Assembly (NCBI GenBank): GCA_963580285.1
Contig: OY757013.1
Span: 153,253,900 to 153,317,899 of the forward strand
Direction: 5' to 3'
DNA: 64,000 nt
Source: Lucinisca nassula
Taxonomy: Eukaryota; Mollusca; Bivalvia; Lucinida; Lucinidae
Positions 42,430-53,923 of the stretch are shown piece by piece. The notes below the pieces were generated by a model, which was given only the letters and a program-made list of their open reading frames with translations, did no database searches and had not been told where the DNA came from. Within the stretch, counting starts at the first letter, position 1. Every line of letters starts with the position of its first letter. A program made the position numbers and the translations under genes.

Positions 42430-43760
42430 CTGAGTCGGTCACATTTGGCCATTACCTCAGTTGGGTGGGTGGCTAAATTTAGAATTTAGCATAAGAAAAA
42501 AAATCATCACTGGATGAGCCCTTAAAACTATTTACAATCAGATCACAGAGGTATCCTAAAACGCATACCTCTGAGTCTCACTCTTATACTGTGTGGGCTT
42601 TGAACTCCTCTGTGGTCTTGGCATTCACCGCAGAAGATGGAAGACTATTCCACTGAGGAATAATTCTAGGGAAGAAAGAGTTTTTCAGGGCATCACTATA
42701 GGACTGGTACCTACGATACTGTGAGTTATTTGCTCTTGATGTCCTTGTCCGGGTTGACACTGTTGCAGGGGTCAAGTACCTATCCTTGTTATTTGATACT
42801 GTAGCAGAATGTATCTTGTAGAAAAAAGCTTAAGGAGGACTGCTCACGACGCGTCTCAAGAGATGGCCACTCTAGCTCATCAAGCATGTCACCGACGCTA
42901 CTTCTATTTCGTCATCGTCTGCAGGTCCATCGAGAAGCTGCCCTCTGCATCTTTTCCACCTGCTGAATCTGAGTTTTAACATAGGGGTGCCAAGAAATGG
43001 GTGATGCATATTCAAGTTGAGGGCGAACCAATGTTTTATATACAACATCCTTTGTCTGCCGCGATGCACAAGCCAAATTATGTCTAAGGAATCCTAAGGT
43101 CCTAGTTGCTTTAGATGTTATTTCCGAGATATGTTGACCCCAATCGAGATCGTCAGTGATGGTGATACAAAGATATTTGGGGGAATGAACCTGCTCCAAA
43201 GTTTGCTGGTGAAGTGTATAATCATATTTAATTTGCTTGTCCGGAGGGTGTCGTGACGCCCTCATTGAATGGCATTTGGCTACATTGAACTTCATCTGCC
43301 AATCTGCTTCCCATTGTGCAAGTCGATCCAGGTAATCTTGTAATATACGACAGTCAGAAGGAGAATATAAGTCCCTATACAGGACACAATCATCAGCAAA
43401 CAAACGGACAGATGACCTGCTATTATCAGGGAGATCATTGATGAATACCAAAAAGAGGACGGTCCAAGTACCGAACCTTGTGGGACACCGGATAGAACTG
43501 GGACTGGATCAGACGCTTGGCCATCAAGTACAGCTTGTTGAGAGCGCCCTGAGAGCCATGAGCTAATCCAACAAAGTGTGGATCCTTTTATCCCATAGTA
43601 GTCCAATTTGTACAATAGCCTTCTGTGAGGTACCTTGTCTATCTATCTATCTTCATATACTGAGTCGGTCAAACTTGGCCATTACCTCAGTTGTCAAAGG
43701 CCTTGGCGAAATTCATGATGATCAAGTCAGTCTGTTGTTTGTGGACACGGTTTATGGCCC
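42430..43760 (-). pseudogene. LINE ORF2 reverse transcriptase C-terminal half
   Basis: Minus strand: YKLDYYGIKG and SGVPQGSVLGP (43610-43460), VFINDLPDN..VRLFADDCVLYRD (catalytic FADD, near 43400), ITITDDLDWGQHISEITSKA, YKTLVRPQLEYASP, then FFPRIIPQWNSLPSSAV ending at the stop at 42584. A frameshift near 43450 and another near 42870 break it. The 3' UTR (42430-42583) holds GAGGTATGCGTTTTAGGATA. CR1/Jockey-like; other copies at 49.4-51.3, 55.5-57.7 and 61.3-62.0 kb. Confidence 0.85.
43640..43690 (-). mobile_element. 51-bp LINE 3'-tip insertion with TSD
   Basis: The LINE is interrupted by only the last bases of a LINE of the same family: CTGAGGTAATGGCC..GAGTCAGTAT-like end with a (GATA) tail. 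TTGTC flanks it (43635-43639 and 43691-43695), and 57674-57700 shows the empty site. Duplicated at 53133-53184. Confidence 0.8.
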
Positions 43761-44422
43761 CATCCAGATTGCTTGGATTGTTAATTGTTAGGTCTTAATT
43801 GTTTATTGTTAGGTCTAGGGTCGCAGGTACGGCCCTCGTGAAAGATTGTCTGAAGACCAGTAAACAATTTTGATCTGATGTAGTATCGAGATCATGGTTC
43901 ATAATGATTGGCGAAAACAGGAATCCCTATCGAAAGGGCTTGATCACTAGTGAACTAAATTTCGACGGATCAATGATTTCCCTGAAGATATTGACACGAC
44001 TATCAGTTCAATAGTTTCTTATCGCGTATGCGCAGACGCCCAAAATTCCTCAATGACGCGCACCTTGTAACCAAAACAATATGGCGGCCAAAGTTGACCA
44101 TTTTCCCCATTTCGACGAGTTTTTGGTTAAACTTTCGTAAATGAGATACTTTCCCGTGGTGTCTGTATTTTGACAAAATGTTTGAGAGTTGTTATTTATT
44201 TTAATGTAATGCAGAGCAAAGATATACTTGGAGGAGCATATTCGTATCCTTTTAAATTGCGAAAAATGAAATCCTAATTCTTTCTCTCTTCAAGTTTCGC
44301 TTTATCCCCAGACGGGGTACATTAAATACACTCCAGATTTTTAGGATGATAACCTACAAGGTAATCGTGTTTTTACGTTAGAGGTCTTTAACCTGAACAG
44401 GGGGCCTTCAGTTAACGTCCTG
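43761..44422. other. Unassigned, with a short ATGGCGGCC frame
   Basis: 44081-44140 reads ATGGCGGCCAAAGTTGACC.. and encodes 19 residues (MAAKVDHFPHFDEFLVKLS) before a stop. The ATGGCGGC context also fits a YY1 site. Present in both duplication copies (53574). No family recognised. Confidence 0.4.
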
Positions 44423-44649
44423 ATCCGAAGGGAATCGAGACAATTCATCGACAAGACAATTCATCGACACAGTTTTTGGAGACAATTCATCGACACAATT
44501 GAAGACAACTCATCAACACTTTTTGAAGACAATTAATCGACACATTAGCATGTTGAAATTATACACAAGCTGATAAAATGAAAACAATGTTCTGAAAATA
44601 AAATTATCTATTATCACGTTTATGATTAAGGGTTTACCGAAGTACAAAA

Positions 44650-46020
44650 AGTGGGTGGGGTACCCCTCAACATGACTTTTCTTTTCAGCCAAAACACGGA
44701 GTCGGAGAAAAAGTTTGAATATACTGGAAAGTAACACGTCTTCAAACATAACATTATCTAATAAACAATTATCAAACTGCTTGTAGGTTTACACAGCCAA
44801 TGCAAAAAATGAGGGTGACAGCATTTGCGCTCAAAGTCATATTTACCTAATTTTTTAGGACCTAAAATGTACAGTGTACTGTTCTTGGAAGGGTGAACTA
44901 CAATGTCTTAGAGTATTACTAACCAAAATTGTCTCCTGTCAAAGAAACATTTGTGCCACCACGAGATATTTTTCATAAGTTCTTTGGTCGCCATTTTTCA
45001 TTCATGGGCTTTGTAAACAAAATATCAACACTTATTTGGAAACGAATATCGCCAAATCGGCTCGACGATGTAACATGACAGCTATGCGCCGTGAAACAGG
45101 AACCCTTCCTGCATCGTTTTGTGCAAGTTTAAGTATTTTACAAACTTCCGATTAATCATCCATCAGGTCAGTTTTATAGTCATTTTTAATCATAACAGCT
45201 GATTGGAAACATTTGTTGTTGAGCATGAGGAAGTCATGGCTTTATCACATAAATATTACTACGCCTCAAGCGGAGCTAGGACAAAACATCGGAAAAATTC
45301 CGATATGTCCTCAAAGTTTTTGTTGTTTCATAAATCTAAATGACTTTTGTGCTTAAATTGCTTAAAATTGTTATTGAATAAATGGTAATTCTTCAAAAAC
45401 ATGAATATTTTGGGACTACCTTTTTGCGTTCGTGTCACCAGATATGGAAGTCCTTAGGTGTTTCCGGTTTCATTGACAAGCCTTTGAAAAAAAAACATGT
45501 TAACAAATTTCACAAATTTTGCACTGTAGACATGTGAATCAAGGTAAGCATTTATAAAGAGACTTAGATTATGGATTTTGCTGTAAGAATGAATAGGTTC
45601 AAGAGTTCGATTGTCGAAAAAACACCACTTATTTGTGTTTCAACATCTAGTCTAATTTACGTTATTGATAGTAAACCTACACCTCGTGACCAAATGTAAA
45701 CATGTATGGTGGTCAATAGAAGACGGCAGTTATGCGCTCTCTGCAATTATTTTGTGGCATACTGTCAATGTTGTTAACTTGTTATAATTAAAATATGTGG
45801 CCCTGAAATAGATACATAGTTCTCTAAGGAAAGAATTTGCTCCACAGGACCAAAATTGTTCCTTTTCAATTTAAACACTTATTGATAAGGGAGACAAAAA
45901 TTATTTGGCTCCTTTGAATGTGTATCCTTTCTTTCTACTTAAACTGCGATCGGTCACATCTGACCATTACTCGCAGGTGTAAATTACATGCACACCAGGT
46001 TTGCAGGATGAAAGCCTACA
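44650..46020. other. Left interior of the TTAA element, no gene
   Basis: 45822-45866 is a decayed relative of the palindrome at 8446-8502. A 28-codon ATGGCGACC frame lies on the minus strand at 44908-44995. Nothing else recognised. Confidence 0.45.
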
Positions 46021-46023
46021 CAG

Positions 46024-46143
46024 TAATCATCGGCCCCCCGCCCATCTGGGCTTGAAAAAATAAATGGGCTGCATGATGATTCCACGCAGAGCTGAATCCG
46101 AAAGCACACAAGGACTGGTAAACCGGTTTTCTAGAGAATCTAA
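46024..46143 (+). mobile_element. SINE family 1, 5' fragment
   Basis: GGCCCCCCGCCCATCTGGGC..GACTGGTAAACCGGTTTTCT; matches end where repeat R begins. Confidence 0.75.
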
Positions 46144-46677
46144 GTAGAAGTAAAACAAAGATCAGGAATTGATACAATTAACTTACTCCACCCATAAAAG
46201 ACACCAAAGGGAAAGAAATACAAACATTAAGCGACCAGACCATAATGAAAACCTAAACAAAAGAAGGCCTTAGGGACAGTTACTTTCCCACAAAATGGCC
46301 ATATGGCCATCCAAAACCAAAAGACACAAGTGACACACACAGCAAGCAACAAACAACAACATAAATAAATCGCAACAGAAGAGCCGCCTTGGAACGGTCA
46401 GTGGAAGATTTCCACTGGGGGGCTTAAATTGATTTTACGTGGCCACAATCCTCGCCCTTACTTCCGTCGCGATTTAGACAAATAATTTGTTCAGTCCGCA
46501 TGAAGGCCTCCTAACTCATCAGTGCAACATCTCCGTGAACACAAAAATCAAAGAACCACAGAGGTGAGACAACGGTGAGGACTCGACAGCAAGAAACCAC
46601 TGAAATGCTGGAGCAAAAGAAAACCAACAGTTAGACTCCGATGAGCCCGACCAGAGACAGAGCATCAGGCACCAACC
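46144..46677 (-). repeat. Dispersed repeat R, inverted copy
   Basis: Reverse complement of 40580-41116 over its full length. Confidence 0.85.
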
Positions 46678-46699
46678 AACATTATCTCTCTAATTTTCA

Positions 46700-46935
46700 A
46701 TAAGCCTTTACGTTGGAGCCGTCATAGAATCTGAGGCCTGACCCACCGGCGTGCAATTAAAGAGGGAAGCAAAGTTGGCAACCGTGATTGGGTTAACTAC
46801 GATGCATGCAGTCTGTCGTATAATATCCATGTTGTACCCAATCTTTTTATATCGAAGAATGATTTTACGAAATTGGGTGCTGAAGTCATTGCGGTTATAT
46901 ATTTTTCTGAATTTATATACTAAGTCACCATAAAA
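46700..46935. repeat. Repeat shared with 14860-15015
   Basis: GGAGCCGTCATAGA and ATATCGAAGAATGATTTTACG..TCATTGCGG..TATATTTTTCTGAATTTATA. Confidence 0.6.
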
Positions 46936-46947
46936 GAGCCGTGCAAG

Positions 46948-47555
46948 TTTGTTTGAGTTGAGGTTTTACGTTCCCGTCAACACTGTAAAGGTCATTTTGG
47001 AGACGGGCCCCTCCATGCTTATTTATAAACCCTTTTGGTTTTCTTTTTTTTTCTCCCAATACTGTTTTCGGTCGATTCTGACCTTGATAACAGGTTTGGG
47101 GTGTGGCACAAAAAGTTTTCAATCCCCATCCCCAAAAAAGAGCTTTGTGACACTGCCACCAGCAGATTAAAACTATTTACAAGAAGTCATCAGGGGGAGG
47201 AATCCATACCTATCCCCTGCCCAACCCTATGATATATTTTGGCCTGAAACCCATCAACTGTCTCAAAATAGACAGCTTCGATTGTAAGGCCATTCCAAGT
47301 TGCAATTGTCTCTTAAAACCATCCATGTAAGCATTAGGACGGTGATACTGAAAAATATGGGACCTGGTTCTCCTACATCCTCCAACAGCTCCAGATAGGT
47401 AACTACTCTTATATATAAAGGTTTCTTTGGGCGACCGGGCTTCAAGTATCATTTAATCTCAATGTCGGGTAAAAGTCACACAAAATTGGAAGCAACTTCT
47501 CCAAAATGACCTATAAAGTGTTGACGGGGACGTTAAACTTCAAATCAAACAAAAC
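46948..47555. mobile_element. Two SINE family 1 pieces in opposite orientation around a LINE scrap
   Basis: 46948-47020 is a 3' end on the minus strand; 47450-47555 is a 3' end on the plus strand (AATCTCAATGTCGGGTAAAA..GTTGACGGGGACGTTAAAC). Between them 47160-47450 holds AAACTATTTACAAGAAGTCA and TACCTATC..-type LINE 3' sequence with no usable frame. Confidence 0.65.
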
Positions 47556-48045
47556 AGTGACATGAAAACAAGGGAGACAACTAAAACTTCCAATGATTCA
47601 GTTGTAGTAGCTGCAGCAATTATTGTCCACCATACCTTTTTTCTAGACTACCTTTTACCAACAAATATGTCTGGAAATTGTATTATTTTGATACACAGTA
47701 TGGGCACAAATTTGTTGTATACTCTACTGTGGAATATTTTTGAGCAATGACATTCTCACACATTGTAGAAGAATAACCTATGAACCTATTTATGCAATTT
47801 TATTTGGCTATATTACCATGGAGAATATGTATGAACGCAAATGGATTGAAGCACATAAAGAGAGGTATGTTTTTCTCAATAATTCCTGAATTTATGAAAA
47901 AATTCTAATAGAACATGTGAATAAGTTGAAATAAATTATGGGCCAAGTAACTTTTCAAAAAACTAGACAGTTTTGCGAAATTCAATTAAACAAATTTTGA
48001 ACACCACACCATTACCCCACCCACTTTTTGTACATTGGCATCCCC
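47556..48045. other. Right interior of the TTAA element, no gene
   Basis: AT-rich; nothing recognised before the terminal repeat. Confidence 0.45.
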
Positions 48046-48409
48046 TTAAAATAACGAATTTAGAAAAAAAATAATTCAATATTTTGGCTTAATGACCATT
48101 TTAACCGCAACAGTTTACCTCGTCTGATATGATGTCGCAAAAAAAGTGACTGTCAGGGAGCTGTCTCAAAGTAATTGAGGATAGCATGTAGCTTTTTGGA
48201 TGCTGATTGCTATGTAGTGGCAGTATTGATAGTACGACCACTGGAGTTGAAGGATAATTTAGCCTCGAGATTTGTACAATTCGCATTTAGATACCTAATT
48301 CTGATCATGAGATATAAACCGTGTCAGTGAATTATCATCTAGATAATAATGCGATGGACCTTGATTGATCCCACTTTAGGGGTAAAAGTTCAGTTTAACC
48401 ATTTTTGTA

Positions 48410-48640
48410 CCAAATGGAATCCTCCTCCTTATATATAGCATGAGTCCATTTAAAAATGTAGGATTGTCAGGTTGTGTTTTCAACTAAATTTGTTTGGGAA
48501 AATAGCTGAACTTTTTGCAAACAGTGTAGGCCCTGATCAGACGCCGCGTTGTCTGAGCAGAACGCGGCGTCTGAGCTGGGCCTACAGTGTTTGCCAGGGT
48601 ACGCGTTTTGGGGTATATGGTACTAAATGGGTTAAATGGG
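48410..48640. mobile_element. MITE family H (copy 1)
   Basis: CAAACAGTGTAGGCCCTGAT..CAGACGCCGCG and the complementary GCGGCGTCTGAGCTGGGCCT..ACAGTGTTTG, with flanks CCTCCTTATATATAGCATGA and GGTACTAAATGGGTTAA. The hairpin centre (GTTGTCTGAGCAGAAC) is altered. Identical in copy 2 at 54480-54705. Confidence 0.85.
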
Positions 48641-49137
48641 ATTTCGTTTACGTTTCATATGTCTGCCTATAAATGTTAGGCGTTATCGTTAGAGTCCTTT
48701 TGATTTGAACAGAATCTTATTTAATGCTGAAGTTTCAGCTTGACATAAAGCCTGTGGCGAACAGTGAAGCTTTTGACGAGACTACGTGGATAAGCAGGAT
48801 CGTCTGAAGCTTCGATGTTTGCACACGCAACATTTCTTGATGGTTTACTTGCATCCAACAGGATATGGCTCAGCAATGAAATATGTAAAGGGGATAGGGG
48901 AATATGAAAGTCAGGTATATCATTTAAACGTTTTTTTTTACAAAATAAATATCAATAAAACAAACTAGCACATAAATCATGATGGCTATACATGTATAAA
49001 TACCAGTAAGGAAACTTCATGGATTGCAATAAGTTTTAGAAACATAGCACATATCTATATCAGCCGGTCCTCTGCACAAAAGTATCATACATGCTTGATT
49101 GCTGTATACATGCATTGTTTACGTTAATGAGTATACG

Positions 49138-49255
49138 AATTACAGCATCACGAAAACACGCCTATATAAGTTTGACCCCCTTGAACCCCACTTTTATATA
49201 GTAAAACCGTGGTTTACAGGGGTGAACCTTATCTTTCTTATTTCTGGTCTAAAAA
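49138..49255. repeat. Family P left flank without the palindrome
   Basis: ATCACGAAAACACGCCTATA..CCCACTTTTATATAGTAAAA..TTATTTCTGGTCTAAAAAAC stops where the palindrome should start; the inverted end of element Y follows. Confidence 0.7.
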
Positions 49256-49399
49256 ACATAATAATGTGTCGATGAATTGTCTTCAAAAAGTGTCGATGAG
49301 TTGTCTTCAATTTTGTCGATGAATTGTCTCCAAAAACCGTGTCGATGAATTGTCTTGTCGATGAATTGTCTTGTTTCCATCCGAAGTATGGTGCACTTT

Positions 49400-51255
49400 C
49401 TATCTATCTTCTCATACTGAGTCGATCATATTTGGCCATTACCTCAGTTGGGTGGGTGGCTAAATTAAGAATTAAGCACAGAAAAAAAACAACATCCCCA
49501 GAGTCCTTAAAACCATTTACAATCCAAACACAGAGGTATCCTAAAACGCATACCTCTGAGTCTCAGTCTTATACTGTGCGGGCTTTGAACTCCTCTGCAG
49601 CCCCGGCATTCATTGCAGAAGATGGAAGACTATTCCACCGAGGAACAGCCCCAGGGAAGAAACAGTTTTTCAGGGCACCACCACAGGACCAGCACCAACG
49701 ATAGTGTGAGCCATCTGCCCCAGATGCCCTTGTCCAGGTTGACACCGCTGCAGGGGCCAAATACCTATCCCTGCCAACCGACACTGTACCAGAATGTATC
49801 TTGTAGAAGAAGGTCAAGGAGGACTGCTCACGACAAGTCTCCAGAGATGGCCACTCCAGCCCACCAAGCATGCCACCGACGCCACCTCCACCCCCGCCAT
49901 TGTCCGCAGGCCCACTGAGCAGCGGTCCCCCGCACCCCCTCCACCTGCTGAATCTGAGTTTTAACACATGGATGCCAAATGGGTGATGCACATTCAAGCT
50001 GAGGGCGAACCAATGTTTTATATACAACATCCTTTGTCTGCCGAGGTGCAAAAGCCAAACTAGAATCGCGCAGTCGATGGCAAGCCATCGCATATCCCCA
50101 CGCTTCCCCGCGGGCCCCACCTCCTGGGCCATCACCTAGGGGTGTTTCCCCCGATGGGTAAAATTTTGATTGTGATGTATTCTACTCATCATGCCGTTCG
50201 ATTTAATATGCTACACGACCATGTTCTGAAAACTTTGATTTTTTATCCCCAAGGTGCCCCACCCCTGGCCCCACTCCCAGGGGTAGGATCAAAATTCCGA
50301 AAGTGTTATGCACTCCTAAGACCAAAGTTTTATCAGTTCCCCAAGTTTCAAGTTTCTATCTATAACGGTCTAGGAGGAGTTATCCGGTAACAGTAATGTA
50401 TGGGGGTAAAGGGGTCAAAATCAGTTTTTGACCTCTGGTGACCTCAAAATTGACCCCAGGGGTCAAATTTTGGTTGAAATGTTTTCTACTCATCATGCTG
50501 TTCACTTTGACATATTACACGACCATGTTCTGGAAATTTTGATTTTTGACCCCTGCGGGCCCAACCCCCTGGGCCCACCCGTAGGGGTGTGATCAAATTT
50601 CTGAAAGTGTCATGCACTCCTCGGACCAAAGATCTATCAGTTCCCGAAGTTTCTATCTGTAACCGTCTGGGAGGAGTTATCCGGTAAAGGGGTCAAAATC
50701 AGTTTTTGACCTCTGGTGACCTCAAAATTGATGCCAGGGGTCAAATTTTGGTTGTAATGTTTTCTACTCATCATGCCGTTCGCTTCGATATATTACACGA
50801 CCATGTTCTGGAAATTTTGATTTTTGCCCCCCGCGGGCCCCACCCCCTGGGCCCACCCGTAGGGGTGTGATCAAAATTCCGAAAGTGTCGTGCACTACCC
50901 AGACCAAAGATCTATCAGTTCCCAAAGTTTCAAGTTTCTATCTATAACCGTCTAGGAGGAGTTATCCGGTAAGACGGACGGACGTACGGACGACGAAGAC
51001 CATTACAATATCCCCACTTTTTCTTTGAAAAGCGTGGGGATAATTACGTCTAAGGAATCCTAGGGTCCTAGTTGTTTTAGATGTTATTTCAGAGATATGT
51101 TGATCCCAATCGAGATCGTCAGTGATGGTGATACCAAAATATTTGGCGGAATGAACTTGCTCCAAAGTTTACTGGTGTAGTGTGTAATCATACTTAATTT
51201 GCTTGTCCTGAAGGTGTCGTGACACCCTCATTCAATGGCATTTGGCTACATTGGT
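49400..51255 (-). pseudogene. LINE reverse transcriptase C-terminal part (copy 1), split by a pearl-like element
   Basis: Minus strand: the frame 51255-51045 gives the LEQVHSAKYFGITITDDLDW region; after the insertion 50088-49569 gives YKTLVRPQLECASPIWHP and FFPGAVPRWNSLPSSAM to the stop at 49569. It is cut at 51255 by the duplication junction; the 5' continuation exists only in copy 2. Confidence 0.85.
50061..51042 (+). mobile_element. Pearl/Helentron-like element with three core repeats (copy 1)
   Basis: Inserted in the LINE (target CCAAATTACGTC). Core units of ~280-300 bp start near 50158, 50457 and 50738, each with TTTTCTACTCATCATGC..ACGACCATGTTCTG..GGAGGAGTTATCCGGTAA. Then GACGGACGGACGTACGGACG, then a terminal stem-loop 51009-51042 (TATCCCCACTTTTT..AAGCGTGGGGATA). 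Tandem core, ACGG microsatellite and end hairpin are the hallmarks reported for pearl/HINE elements. No protein is encoded. Confidence 0.75.
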
Positions 51256-51922
51256 TTTTTTGATTTTTATTTACAAGAAAACGGATCAAAAATGTCAATG
51301 CTACCTATGAACTGGAAGTCACGAATGAGTTAAGATGGAACACTCCCATTAGTAATGTCTGTTCTAAGTCAAATAGGACCCTTGGCTTCTTGAGACGGAA
51401 TCTGTCAGCATGCCCACAAGACGTAAAAGAAATGGCATACAAGAACTGGTTCGACCAGTCCTGGAATATGCAAGTACGTCTTGGGATCCGCTTACTGTTA
51501 CCATCCAGGAGGAACTGGAGAAGGTCCAAAAACGTGCGGCCCGTTTTGTAACTGGGATTTACTCGTTTGAAACTGGGAGTATGACTGGCATTCTGGAACA
51601 GTTACAGTGGGAGTCTCTTTAAGAGCGGAGAAAACAAACTAGGGTGATACTTTTATATAAGGGTCTAACTTGGGTAAAGCCAGTTTACCCATAGATGGCC
51701 CTGTTCCCCCTTCAAAGACAACACTACGAAAAAAAAAACAAAAAAAAAAAAAAACATTCATTAGCCCTAAAAAAATGGCACTAGTACTGACATCTACAAA
51801 TTTAGTTTCACCCCTAGGACAACCTCAGATTGGAACAAACTCCCCATCTTCTCTTTTGATGTCTGCAGAAAATGCAGATGACTCCATCTCTAGATTCACC
51901 ACCCTTTCATCTATCTTCTAAT
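51256..51922 (+). pseudogene. LINE ORF2 C-terminal region (copy 2)
   Basis: Same as 41762-42428; the upstream reverse transcriptase and the ribozyme are not included in the duplication. Confidence 0.85.
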
Positions 51923-51923
51923 A

Positions 51924-53270
51924 CTGAGTCGGTCACATTTGGCCATTACCTCAGTTGGGTGGGTGGCTAAATTTAGAATTTAGCATAAGAAAAAAAATCA
52001 TCACTGGATGAGCCCTTAAAACTATTTACAATCAGATCACAGAGGTATCCTAAAACGCATACCTCTGAGTCTCACTCTTATACTGTGTGGGCTTTGAACT
52101 CCTCTGTGGTCTTGGCATTCACCGCAGAAGATGGAAGACTATTCCACTGAGGAATAATTCTAGGGAAGAAAGAGTTTTTCAGGGCATCACTATAGGACTG
52201 GTACCTACGATACTGTGAGTTATTTGCTCTTGATGTCCTTGTCCGGGTTGACACTGTTGCAGGGGTCAAGTACCTATCCTTGTTATTTGATACTGTAGCA
52301 GAATGTATCTTGTAGAAAAAAGCTTAAGGAGGACTGCTCACGACGCGTCTCAAGAGATGGCCACTCTAGCTCATCAAGCATGTCACCGACGCTACTTCTA
52401 TTTCGTCATCGTCTGCAGGTCCATCGAGAAGCTGCCCTCTGCATCTTTTCCACCTGCTGAATCTGAGTTTTAACATAGGGGTGCCAAGAAATGGGTGATG
52501 CATATTCAAGTTGAGGGCGAACCAATTTTTTATATACAACATCCTTTGTCTGCCGCGATGCACAAGCCAAATTACGTCTAAGGAATCCTAAGGTCCTAGT
52601 TGCTTTAGATGTTATTTCCGAGATATGTTGACCCCAATCGAGATCGTCAGTGATGGTGATACAAAGATATTTGGGGGAATGAACCTGCTCCAAAGTTTGC
52701 TGGTGAAGTGTATAATCATATTTAATTTGCTTGTCCGGAGGGTGTCGTGACACCCTCATTGAATGGCATTTGGCTACATTGAACTTCATCTGCCAATCTG
52801 CTTCTCATTGTGCAAGTCGATCCAGGTAATCTTGTAATATACGACAGTCAGAAGGAGAATATAAGTCCCTATACAGGACACAATCATCAGCAAACAAACG
52901 GACAGATGACCTGCTATTATCAGGGAGATCATTGATGAATACCAAAAAGAGGACGGTCCAAGTACCGAACCTTGTGGGACACCGGATAGAACTGGGACTG
53001 GATCAGACGCTTGGCCATCAAGTACAGCTTGTTGAGAGCGCCCTGAGAGCCATGAGCTAATCCAACAAAGTGTGGATCCTTTTATCCCATAGTAGTCCAA
53101 TTTGTACAATAGCCTTCTGTGAGGTACCTTGTCTATCTATCTATCTTCATATACTGAGTTGGTCAAACTTGGCCATTACCTCAGTTGTCAAAGGCCTTGG
53201 CGAAATTCATGATGATCAAGTCAGTCTGTTGTTTGTGGACACGGTTTATGGCCCCATCCAGATGCTTGGA
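51924..53270 (-). pseudogene. LINE ORF2 reverse transcriptase half (copy 2)
   Basis: Copy of 42430-43760 with the same 51-bp tip insertion. One extra in-frame stop (CTTCTCATT instead of CTTCCCATT near 52803, minus strand TGA) shortens the FADD-side frame relative to copy 1. Confidence 0.85.
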
Positions 53271-53923
53271 TTGTTAATTGTTAGGTCTTAATTGTTTATT
53301 GTTAGGTCTAGGGTCGCAGGTACGGCCCTGGTGAAAGATTGTCTGAAGACCAGTAAACAATTTTGATCTGATGTAGTATCGAGATCATGGTTCATAATGA
53401 TTGGCGAAAACAGGAATCCCTATCGAAAGGGCTTGATCACTAGTGAACTAAATTTCGACGGATCAATGATTTCCCTGAAGATATTGACACGACTATCAGT
53501 TCAATAGTTTCTTATCGCGTATGCGCAGACGCCCAAAATTCCTCAATGACGCGCACCTTGTAACCAAAACAATATGGCGGCCAAAGTTGACCATTTTCCC
53601 CATTTCGACGAGTTTTTGGTTAAACTTTCGTAAATGAGATACTTTCCCGTGGTGTCTGTATTTTGAAAAAATGTTTGAGAGTTGTAATTTATTTTAATGT
53701 AATGCAGAGCAAAGATATACTTGGAGGAGCATATTCGTATCCTTTTAAATTGCGAAAAATGAAATCCTAATTCTTTCTCTCTTCAAGTTTCGCTTTATCC
53801 CCAGACGGGGTACATTAAATACACTCCAGATTTTTAGGATGATAACCTACAAAGTAATCGTGTTTTTACGTTAGAGGTCTTTAACCTGAACAGGGGGCCT
53901 TCAGTTAACGTCCCGATCCGAAG

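Larger units (their letters stand above)
44630..48045. mobile_element. 3.4-kb TTAA-flanked element (piggyBac/Kolobok-type, non-autonomous)
   Basis: TTAA at 44626-44629 and 48046-48049. Terminal inverted repeats of ~33 bp: GGGTTTACCGAAGTACAAAA.. and complemented GGGGATGCCAATGTACAAAA.., both running into AGTGGGTGGGGTA. The matching place in duplication copy 2 (54119-54122) has one TTAA and no insert. TTAA TSDs are made by piggyBac and Kolobok transposases; no transposase is encoded here. The interior holds SINE pieces, an inverted repeat R copy and LINE scraps. Confidence 0.9.
44431..49378. mobile_element. DNA element Y, copy 1 (interrupted by the TTAA element)
   Basis: Ends GGAATCGAGACAATTC and (complemented) GGAAACAAGACAATTC, followed in both arms by tandem ATTCATCGACA repeats. 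The 8-bp TSD ATCCGAAG is at 44423-44430 and 49379-49386. See 53924-55452 for the uninterrupted form. Confidence 0.85.
41762..51255. repeat. Large tandem duplication, copy 1 (contains the TTAA element)
   Basis: Same order of sequence as 51256-57337, with only a few single-base and small-indel differences noticed, apart from the extra 44630-48045. The unit is ~6.07 kb without that element. The junction is CATTTGGCTACATTGG|TTTTTTGATTTTT; the uninterrupted versions of both sides exist at 41755-41775 and 57321-57345. Confidence 0.93.

Noticed and set aside
49569..50135. 188-codon minus-strand frame as a single protein
   Set aside because: It joins the antisense start of the pearl-like element, a wrong-frame LINE segment and only at the end the true LINE C-terminus.
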